DNA from: Spirochaetaceae bacterium
GTDB lineage: Bacteria > Spirochaetota > Spirochaetia > Treponematales > Breznakiellaceae
Reading direction: 5' to 3'
DNA: 48,503 nucleotides
NCBI GenBank assembly: GCA_031281945.1
Contig: JAITER010000041.1
Location: 1 to 48,503 of the forward strand
A program made the position numbers and the translations under genes. The notes under the pieces are model-generated. The model did not search any database. It was not told the origin of the DNA and saw only the letters and a list, made by a program, of their open reading frames with translations. This document shows positions 18,145-24,924 of the stretch, piece after piece (position 1 is the stretch's first letter; each line of letters begins with the position of its first letter).

Positions 18145-18882
18145 TCAAGAAAGGGCTTCCAACGCGATTTTAGCCGCTTCCTGTTCGGCGTTTTTTTTAT
18201 TCCTGCCCATACCCGGCCCGTATGTTTTGTTTTCTACACTAACTTCAATCCAAAAAAAACGTTCATGTTCCGGGCCAGTTTTTTTAAGCAAGTTGTAAAC
18301 TGGATATTTTCTAAACTTTTTTTGACATAATTCCTGTAAAAGTGATTTATAATCCTGAAAGCTACGTTTTTCTACAACTTTCTCAATTTCCGGCTCAATT
18401 AATTTTGAGACAAATTTGTACGCGCTTTTAAAGCCCGCATCTAAATAAAGAGCGCCTATAAGAGCTTCCATAGCGTCAGCAAGCAAAGCTTTTTTCGCCC
18501 TGCCGCCGGAAAGCTCTTCGCCCTTTCCCAGAATAAGCAAATGGTCAATCTGCAATTGCAATGCAATGCGGCTTAACATATCCTCAGAAACAACAACGGC
18601 TTTTATTTTTGCTAGATCGCCCTCCGGTTTATCTGGAAGGTTATTATAAAGCAAAGTCGCCGTCACGACACCCAAAACAGCGTCACCTAAAAACTCCATC
18701 CGCTCATTGTTAAGCCTAAGCCCGCCCGAAAGAACAGCGCCCACAACTTCGTTAGAAACAGAACGATGGATAAAAGCATAATTAAGAAGGGTCAAATCAC
18801 TGAATTTTATTCCAACATTACGCTGAAAATCTAAAAGTTCTTTTTTTCTATTTTTGCTGAGATTTGATGTATTCGTAAGCAT
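18145..18882 (-). CDS. rnc: Ribonuclease III
   Basis: This enzyme cleaves double-stranded RNA, including rRNA precursors. The RNase III signature NERMEFLGDAVLG (residues 59-71) carries catalytic Glu60 and Asp67, and the second acidic pair lies in LADAMEALIGALYLD. A C-terminal double-stranded RNA-binding domain ends with KNAEQEAAKIALEAL. The 245-residue length is normal. The only usable start, ATG 18882, lies inside the end of acpP, giving a 35-bp overlap in another frame, with AAAGG abutting the ATG. Translation is therefore probably coupled to acpP. Confidence 0.94.
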   Translation of the reverse strand: MLTNTSNLSKNRKKELLDFQRNVGIKFSDLTLLNYAFIHRSVSNEVVGAVLSGGLRLNNERMEFLGDAVLGVVTATLLYNNLPDKPEGDLAKIKAVVVSEDMLSRIALQLQIDHLLILGKGEELSGGRAKKALLADAMEALIGALYLDAGFKSAYKFVSKLIEPEIEKVVEKRSFQDYKSLLQELCQKKFRKYPVYNLLKKTGPEHERFFWIEVSVENKTYGPGMGRNKKNAEQEAAKIALEALS

Positions 18883-19087
18883 CCTTTACGGTTTCAAATT
18901 CATTAGCTTTTTCATCGGGGATTTTTATACCCATAACTTCTTCGATGGAATAAACCAGCTCATAAGTGTCAAGGCTGTCCGCGCCTAAATCTTGCCGAAA
19001 AGAAGCCTCCAGCGTTACTTTACCCTCATCAATCTCAAGTTTTTCAGCAATAAGCTTCTTGATTTTCTCAAACGTCTCGTCCGCCAT
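18848..19087 (-). CDS. acpP: Acyl carrier protein
   Basis: AcpP carries growing acyl chains in fatty-acid synthesis. The 79-residue acidic protein has the phosphopantetheine attachment motif GADSLD with Ser38, followed by the EEVMGIKIPDE helix typical of AcpP. A strong GGAGG lies 5 nt before the ATG. It follows rpmF by 51 bp and overlaps rnc by 35 bp. The rpmF-acpP-rnc order matches the common bacterial cluster but lacks plsX and the fab genes. Confidence 0.96.
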   Translation of the reverse strand: MADETFEKIKKLIAEKLEIDEGKVTLEASFRQDLGADSLDTYELVYSIEEVMGIKIPDEKANEFETVKDAYEYIKSQQK

Positions 19088-19138
19088 AATTCCTCCAAAT
19101 CTTTAAAATTTGATTAAAACACACTCAAAAACAACCCG

Positions 19139-19315
19139 TTATGGAACAATTACCTGCTTCCCTCGATAAAAACCGCATTTTGGGCATACTCGATGCAACA
19201 AAATTTTGTTTCCGCAGGAGCTACATTCCGTTAATGTAGGGGCTTCAAGCCTCATATTAATCCCTTGCCGTCTACGAGTTCTGGCTTTTGATGTTTTCGC
19301 TCTTGGTACAGCCAT
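19139..19315 (-). CDS. rpmF: 50S ribosomal protein L32
   Basis: This short gene encodes 58 residues starting MAVPRAKTSKARTRRRQG, the conserved L32 start. A four-cysteine zinc ribbon follows: Cys31 and Cys34 (CSSCG) with Cys44 and Cys47 (CPKCG). The ATG (19313-19315 on the minus strand) is preceded by AGAGAGG at optimal spacing, and the stop is TAA at 19139-19141. It heads the rpmF-acpP-rnc cluster. The DUF177 gene often found before rpmF is absent: the 153 bp upstream hold no gene. Confidence 0.95.
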   Translation of the reverse strand: MAVPRAKTSKARTRRRQGINMRLEAPTLTECSSCGNKILLHRVCPKCGFYRGKQVIVP

Positions 19316-19468
19316 TTAAACCTCTCTAAATAAACACTTTAAAATTTCGTCCAAGCGCGTCTCAAAACAGAAGCGTTAGCTCCGTCTTCGGCCAGACGCA
19401 CTCGCCCGAAGGCAAGCCTACCAAAAGGACGCCGTCCTTGTCAAGAACGATTAAAACCGCGGGTAAAA

Positions 19469-20155
19469 CTATCCTTTTTTGCACAAATCTATCAAAGACT
19501 TTAGTTCTTGGCCGGTCAAAATTTCTGACGGGCTCTTTTTTAACGAAAAGTGAATTTGAGAACAGCCCGTTTGTTCAATTATGGAACGAACGTTATTTGA
19601 ACGAACCCCCCCGCCCGGCAAAATTTGAATGCGATTTCCCGAATATGCAATCATTTCGCGTAATACGCCTGCGCCTTCTTGGGCGCTAGCCGCGCACCCT
19701 TTTGTTAAAACTCTCGCGAAGTTTAATTTTACCAGTAAATCCAAAGAAGTTTTCCAGTCCGGGGTTTCGTCAAAAGCCATGTGGAAAACGCAAGGAACGC
19801 CGCATTCAGCCGAAATTTGGCGGCAAAGATCTTCGTTTATACGTCCGTCCGCAAACAACGCCCCATAAACTATATAATCCGAGCCTTCATCCGTCAAAAT
19901 ACGGGCGTCCTCCAACATGGTTTCAATCTCCGCTTTATTGTAGCAAAAATCACCGCCCCTGGGCCTAAGCATCACGGCCATTTCAACTCCCGTCTTTTTA
20001 GCGGCTTTTATCGCAAGCCTTAGCGCCGCCAAACTTGGAGTGACTCCGCCAACTTCCAGCGCGGAATTAAACTCAATTCGGTCCGCCCCGCAATCCGCCG
20101 CAAGTTGAACTTCATAAACAGTAGCGCAGCAAACTTCAACAATAATTTTATTCAC
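19469..20155 (-). CDS. cutC: CutC family protein
   Basis: This is a cytoplasmic TIM-barrel protein historically linked to copper homeostasis, although its biochemical role is unsettled. Family features are clear: VEVCCATVYEVQLAADCGADRIEFNSALEVGGVTPS (split around residues 5-40), MLRPRGGDFCY, FHMAFDE and LPGGGVRSNNV. The frame is open to ATG 20179, but GTG 20155 follows GGAGG with suitable spacing and gives the normal start just before KIIVEVCC, so I prefer it (228 residues). It is the first gene of a minus-strand run toward rpmF and has no clear functional link to it. Confidence 0.88.
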   Translation of the reverse strand: MNKIIVEVCCATVYEVQLAADCGADRIEFNSALEVGGVTPSLAALRLAIKAAKKTGVEMAVMLRPRGGDFCYNKAEIETMLEDARILTDEGSDYIVYGALFADGRINEDLCRQISAECGVPCVFHMAFDETPDWKTSLDLLVKLNFARVLTKGCAASAQEGAGVLREMIAYSGNRIQILPGGGVRSNNVRSIIEQTGCSQIHFSLKKSPSEILTGQELKSLIDLCKKG

Positions 20156-20179
20156 ATTTCCTCCACAAAACAAAATCAA

Positions 20180-20489
20180 AGATTACGCCGCGCAAATGCG
20201 GACGCGAAAGAAGAAAGCGTTCAAAGCGCGACAACACGTCCGCCAAAAGAGCTTTAACCGGTGAAAAATTTGGGTTGCGGCCTGTTTTTACACTTTACAA
20301 TCAAAACGCAAAAACAAGCCGGTTGAAAAAGAAAATCCCGCTAAAAACAGTTCTTAAATCAGAATTCCGCCCAAATCACTATAAAAATTTATCACCTCAA
20401 AAAGAATCTTGCAATATTAATTTTCGCAAAAACGCGGAACTTTCGCAACTTAGGCTTTTCATTTACTTCGTGGAAAAATCATAAATCCA
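20180..20489. other. Intergenic region between divergent cutC and LRR lipoprotein genes
   Basis: No gene can be supported. A small open frame at 20275-20484 has no Shine-Dalgarno and no protein-like composition. The region becomes strongly AT-rich toward 20470-20520, where the plus-strand promoter lies. Confidence 0.5.
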
Positions 20490-20518
20490 TTGATTATATA
20501 TTAAATATTCATTATCAT
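20490..20518 (+). promoter_or_regulatory. Sigma70-like promoter for the LRR lipoprotein gene
   Basis: TTGATT (20490-20495), a 17-nt spacer and TATCAT (20513-20518) predict a start near 20525 and a leader of about 58 nt before the ATG at 20584. Confidence 0.5.
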
Positions 20519-20583
20519 TAATGTTATGGATTTGTGTTTGTAGGCGACGTTGTCACTCCAGTTCAACCTGCGGCGAGGTAAAA

Positions 20584-21513
20584 ATGCTTAAAAAAAATTT
20601 TTTATCGGTATTTGCAATCTTTGTAATTATATTTAGCTCTTGCGAAGACCCAACAACCCCTAAAACTAAAAAAAGCAATCTGGACGAAACGCCGAAAACA
20701 GACGAAATCATTTGGACGGAATGTACATCGTTTCAGCAGATTCAAAGCGCGCTTGATGCAGAGACCGGCAAGGGCGACACGCCGGACAATCCCGTATACA
20801 TTGCTTTAAGCGGCGTCGAGCTGACGGCGTCGAACTTTCTTTCACTTATAAAAGTTTGTTCAAAATATGTGGCGCTTAACTTGTCGGATTGCGGCGGGCA
20901 AACGCTAGGCGCTTTAAACTTGTTCGACACTGCTTACGACCGCAAATCGAATATTGTATACATCATATTGCCGGAAAGCATTCTAAGCCTGGGTTTTTCA
21001 ACGTTCGGCGTTATGGAAGAAGACGCCGACGCTTTTAGAGGGTTCGTAAACCTTAAGAAAATTGAAATGCCCGGCGTTTTATTTATAGCGGGTTTTTCTT
21101 TCGGAGGTTGCGTAAAACTGGAAAATGTTATAGCGCCTTCCGTAACCAATATTAAGCAAGACGCCTTTATCCGTTGCGAATCGTTAAAAACGATAGAAAT
21201 TGGAGACGCCGTTCCAAAAATCGACTCGTTAATCTTTAACTCCTGCGCTATTAGAGAAATGGAAATTAAATTTATGATTCCAGACTCGGCCCGTTCAGTT
21301 TACAATCTTGAAGAGCCTCCAGAGCCTGAGGAAGATGAAGAGGAAGAGGAAACAGACGAAGAAGTTGACAATTCCGTCAATATGCTTAGCGAAACGGCGG
21401 AAATCTCCTGGTTAACCAAACTTGGCGAAAACAAAGACGCCGGCAATTTTTGGGACGAAAACTCGTTAACGCAAAACAACCTAAAAGTCTCCATCGAGGT
21501 TTTAGCTGAATAA
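20584..21513 (+). CDS. BspA-like leucine-rich-repeat lipoprotein
   Basis: This is a predicted surface lipoprotein. ATG 20584 has GAGG at 20575-20578 and gives a clean signal peptide ending IIFSSC with Cys20; the frame extends upstream to 20521 but that start lacks support. The middle region reads as BspA/LRR_5 repeats: alternating segments such as LPESILSLGFSTFG, FVNLKKIEMPGVLFIAG, CVKLENVIAPSVTNI and CESLKTIEIGDAV. A very acidic stretch (PEEDEEEEETDEE) follows near residues 245-265. BspA-type proteins in treponemes bind host or matrix components, but the ligand here is unknown. def starts 12 bp after the stop. Confidence 0.8.
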   Translation: MLKKNFLSVFAIFVIIFSSCEDPTTPKTKKSNLDETPKTDEIIWTECTSFQQIQSALDAETGKGDTPDNPVYIALSGVELTASNFLSLIKVCSKYVALNLSDCGGQTLGALNLFDTAYDRKSNIVYIILPESILSLGFSTFGVMEEDADAFRGFVNLKKIEMPGVLFIAGFSFGGCVKLENVIAPSVTNIKQDAFIRCESLKTIEIGDAVPKIDSLIFNSCAIREMEIKFMIPDSARSVYNLEEPPEPEEDEEEEETDEEVDNSVNMLSETAEISWLTKLGENKDAGNFWDENSLTQNNLKVSIEVLAE

Positions 21514-21525
21514 CGCCCGCCGCCT

Positions 21526-22017
21526 ATGAATATAGTTACACTTGGAAATGAATTTCTTGCACAAAAAGCTCTCCCTGTAAAAAAAATAACCCCAAAATAC
21601 AAAGAGATTGCTGAAGAAATGGCGGCTTTAATGATTCAAAAAAAAGGCGTGGGGCTGGCCGGCCCGCAAGTCGGCGTCATGGAACGAATTTTTGTCATTC
21701 AAGACGGGAAAACCGGCATTCTTACTTTCATAAATCCTACAATAATCGCAACCAGTGAGGAGCTAGTAAAATACGAAGAAGGCTGCCTTTCAATCCCAGG
21801 GGTGTGGGCGAATGTTATGCGCCCTAAAACGATAACGGTGCAGGCGTGGAACGAAAAAGGCCGTCCTTTTACAATTGAAGCGGAAGGCGTACTCGCACGC
21901 ATCGTACAGCACGAATACGACCATTTGGAAGGAATTCTTTTTATAGACCGCATACCGGAAACAAAAAAAGCCCGCATACTGGCCCAATACAAAAAAACAC
22001 AAAAAACTATTGATTAA
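21526..22017 (+). CDS. def: Peptide deformylase
   Basis: This enzyme removes the formyl group from nascent proteins. All three metal and active-site motifs are present: GVGLAGPQVG (motif 1, near residue 42), EGCLSIPG (motif 2, cysteine ligand) and QHEYDHLEG (motif 3, two histidines and the catalytic Glu). The length of 163 residues is normal. It starts only 12 bp after the lipoprotein gene with no visible Shine-Dalgarno, so translation may be coupled. fmt, the usual partner, is not here. Confidence 0.95.
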   Translation: MNIVTLGNEFLAQKALPVKKITPKYKEIAEEMAALMIQKKGVGLAGPQVGVMERIFVIQDGKTGILTFINPTIIATSEELVKYEEGCLSIPGVWANVMRPKTITVQAWNEKGRPFTIEAEGVLARIVQHEYDHLEGILFIDRIPETKKARILAQYKKTQKTID

Positions 22018-22154
22018 AAAGCTATTCCAAAACCCAATTATTTTTTGACGGCAGTTTGAATCTTTTCCCGCGTTTTAATCCCGCAATTCAACAAAACCGG
22101 TTTTTTAATATTCCATAAACCAATTTGAAAATTCAAAAAACTAAGTACAATCTA

Positions 22155-22163
22155 TGATATAAT
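22155..22163 (+). promoter_or_regulatory. Extended -10 promoter upstream of cmk-rpsA
   Basis: TG-A-TATAAT (22155-22163) is a perfect extended -10. The -35 region is poor. The predicted start near 22170 would leave a leader of about 86 nt. A second TG-C-TATCAT (22241-22249) just before the ATG at 22256 could give a near-leaderless transcript. Confidence 0.5.
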
Positions 22164-22255
22164 GCGCGTTTTAACGATTTCAGAACGCCAAAGGGCGGCT
22201 TGCCGTCTAACAATAAAGTCTTTTGTTTTTTTTAAACCTGTGCTATCATTAAGAG

Positions 22256-24637
22256 ATGGTTGTGGCGATTGACGGGCCGGCTGGTTCGGGGAAAAGCACA
22301 ATAGCAAAATTATTAGCAAAAAAGCTCAATTTCACGTTTGTAAATTCCGGCAATCTATACCGCGCAATTACTTTATATTGCTTGCAAAATCAAATTGACA
22401 TGACGGACGGTCAAAAAACACTTGATTGCGCGCAAAAAGCGGTTATAGACTACAAGGGGGAATTGGTCATTCTGAACGGGGTGGATGTAACGTCCAAGCT
22501 TCACTCCGACAGCGTTGACGCTAACGTAGCGCTTCTGTCCTCCAATGTTAAAGTGCGTCATTTGGTCAACGGCATTATTAAACGCATCTCAAACGCTTCC
22601 GATATTGTAGTGGAAGGGCGGGATATGACAAGCGTTGTTTTTCCGGATGCGCAACACCGTTTTTTTCTTGACGCATCTGTTGACGTGCGCGCCAAAAGAC
22701 GTCTAGAACAAGGCGTTTCCGGCCTTACGTTTGAACAAATAAAAGAATCAATTAAAGAGCGGGACGCTGCGGATAAAAACAAGCCTGAAGGCCGGCTAAT
22801 TTTAGATAAAGGCGTTTGTTATATTGACGGCTCGGTCTTGACGATTGAAGATGTTTTTGGCACACTATTAAATGCTATCAAGAATAAAGGAAAATGTATG
22901 AATCGGATGGAATCTGCGAAAGAAACTTCCTCTAGCGAAATTCAGTCAAAACTTCAGGAAGAATATCTCAAGCAACTTGAGCAGCTCGAAGAAGGGCAGC
23001 TTGTTGACGGACTGGTTGTTCAAATCTCCAGGGAACATGTTTTCATTGATGTTGGTTACAAGTCTGAAGGCAGGATCCCGGTTTCAGAATTCTCTGAGTT
23101 GCCTAAAGTAGGAGATAAAGTTTCCGTTGTACTAGTTACAAAAGAAAACAAGCATGGAGAAGTAATAGTATCCAAGCAAAAAGCAGACGAAAAATTATTT
23201 TGGAAAAACCTAAGACGGGCTTTCCAGGATAAAACTCCGGTTGAAGGCGTTATAAAAAAGCAAGTAAAGGGCGGATTTAGCGTCCAACTTAGCGCTGATG
23301 TAGAAGCCTTTTTACCAATAAGTCAAGCTGATGTTATACGGGTAGAAAAACCGGAAAAACTGGTTGGCAAAGAAGTAACTATTTTCATAGACCGCCTGTA
23401 TTCGGATGGAAAAATAAACATCATCGCCAACAGACGTAAATATTTAGAAGAAGACAGTGCTAAAAGGCGTCTTGATTTTTTTGAAACAAAACAAATAGGC
23501 GATGAAGTATCCGGGATAGTTAAAAGTTTTACTTCTTTCGGCGCATTTATAGATTTAGGCGGCTTTGACGGTCTTTTACACGTAAACGAAATGAGCTGGG
23601 GTCATGTCGCCCGCCCTCGCGATTATGTTAAAAAAGGACAGGAAATCAAATTAAAGGTTGTGCGTTTAGATAAAGAAGAAGGACACATCAACCTTTCGCT
23701 TAAACATTTTACAGATGATCCGTGGGTTCATTTTGAAGATAAACATCATGTAAACGATGTTGTAAAAGGCCGCGTTACTAAACTTGCGGAGTTTGGCGCG
23801 TTTATAGAGCTTGAAGAAGGCATAGAAGGACTAGCCCATATTTCGGATTTTTCTTGGATAAAAAAAATACAAAAGCCAAGTGATTTGTTAAATATAGGCG
23901 ATGAAGTAGAATGTATGATATTGGGCTACGACCTTCAGGCTGGGCGCGTTTCGCTTGGATTAAAACAAATAACGGAAAATCCTTGGTCTAGTATAGAAGA
24001 AAAATATCCTATTGGAACACGTCTTACCCGTAAAGTTGTAAAAATAACGGGAGTAGGGGCGTTTATCCAATTAGAAGACGGCATTGACGGTTTCCTTCAT
24101 GCTGAAGACCTTTCCTGGACGAAAAAAGTAAAACATTTGCAAAGCGAATTGCAGGAAGGCAAAGAAATTGACGTTATTGTTATCGATTGCGATTCAAAAT
24201 CCAAGCATATAAAACTTGGAGTAAAACAACTGGAGCAAGACCCATGGCAGAATTTTTGTTCAACACACAAGATTGGTTCAGCCGTGGAAGGCGAAGTCGC
24301 AACTGTAACAGATTTTGGTTTGTTTTTAAGGCTTCCTGGCGGCATTGAAGGCTTGATACACAAAACAAATTTAACAGAAAGCAAAGACGAAGATCCTGAT
24401 GAAGCGTTAAAAAAGTATAAAGAAGGCGATAAAATTAAAGCTGTTGTAGTTGATGTTCAAGCAGATAAGCAAAAAGCCGCTTTTAGCATTCGGGATTATC
24501 ATAAAAAACTGCAAAAAGATGAAATTTCCCGCTACATGGCTGGAAACAACGATTCAGACGATGGTAAAGTTACCTTTGGAGACTTCCTTAAATCAAAAGA
24601 AAAAGATGCTGAACTTAAAGACAAAGATTCGGAGTAG
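22256..24637 (+). CDS. cmk-rpsA: Cytidylate kinase / ribosomal protein S1 fusion
   Basis: One 793-residue frame joins two enzymes normally encoded side by side. Residues 1 to about 212 are cytidylate kinase, with the P-loop GPAGSGKST and a GRD motif, phosphorylating CMP. From residue 240 on there are six S1 RNA-binding repeats, for example GAFIDLGGFDGLLHVNEMSW and GAFIELEEGIEGLAHISDFSW, as in ribosomal protein S1. I recall the same fusion in T. pallidum. At the seam, AAAGGA (22886-22891) precedes an in-frame ATG at 22898 (residue 215), so free S1 could also be made by internal initiation. A hairpin at 24655-24687 follows the gene. The N-terminal start ATG 22256 lacks a good Shine-Dalgarno. 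Confidence 0.93.
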   Translation: MVVAIDGPAGSGKSTIAKLLAKKLNFTFVNSGNLYRAITLYCLQNQIDMTDGQKTLDCAQKAVIDYKGELVILNGVDVTSKLHSDSVDANVALLSSNVKVRHLVNGIIKRISNASDIVVEGRDMTSVVFPDAQHRFFLDASVDVRAKRRLEQGVSGLTFEQIKESIKERDAADKNKPEGRLILDKGVCYIDGSVLTIEDVFGTLLNAIKNKGKCMNRMESAKETSSSEIQSKLQEEYLKQLEQLEEGQLVDGLVVQISREHVFIDVGYKSEGRIPVSEFSELPKVGDKVSVVLVTKENKHGEVIVSKQKADEKLFWKNLRRAFQDKTPVEGVIKKQVKGGFSVQLSADVEAFLPISQADVIRVEKPEKLVGKEVTIFIDRLYSDGKINIIANRRKYLEEDSAKRRLDFFETKQIGDEVSGIVKSFTSFGAFIDLGGFDGLLHVNEMSWGHVARPRDYVKKGQEIKLKVVRLDKEEGHINLSLKHFTDDPWVHFEDKHHVNDVVKGRVTKLAEFGAFIELEEGIEGLAHISDFSWIKKIQKPSDLLNIGDEVECMILGYDLQAGRVSLGLKQITENPWSSIEEKYPIGTRLTRKVVKITGVGAFIQLEDGIDGFLHAEDLSWTKKVKHLQSELQEGKEIDVIVIDCDSKSKHIKLGVKQLEQDPWQNFCSTHKIGSAVEGEVATVTDFGLFLRLPGGIEGLIHKTNLTESKDEDPDEALKKYKEGDKIKAVVVDVQADKQKAAFSIRDYHKKLQKDEISRYMAGNNDSDDGKVTFGDFLKSKEKDAELKDKDSE

Positions 24638-24654
24638 TAGTTTCACTATATAAG

Positions 24655-24687
24655 CAAAAGCGTAAAAACAATGTTTTTGCGCTTTTG
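24655..24687 (+). terminator. Terminator hairpin after cmk-rpsA
   Basis: Arms of 14 nt (24655-24668 and 24674-24687, with one G-U pair) enclose a 5-nt loop, and the descending arm is T-rich (TTTTTGCGCTTTTG). It lies 18 bp after the stop. The rest of the gap to 24924 shows nothing recognisable. Confidence 0.6.
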
Positions 24688-24924
24688 TTAGACCCTATTT
24701 AAATAACGTCTATAAACCCAATTGTTTTATTAAATTCCTTAAAGCCGCCTCACATAATGCCGGACATTTATCTTGTTCAATAGCTGGTATTATCTGCTTC
24801 TTCTTGATTTTAACGGTTAAACGCCTTCACAAAGATGAATGGCCGCCGTGCTTATAAAGCGCAATCAGTTTAGTGAAAAAACATCGTAGCCTTAAATTGG
24901 CCGTACAGTCAAAACGCTTATTTT

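Noticed and set aside
20275-20484. A 69-codon frame before the LRR lipoprotein gene
   Set aside because: It is lysine/asparagine-rich as expected of AT-rich DNA, with no Shine-Dalgarno and no recognisable features.
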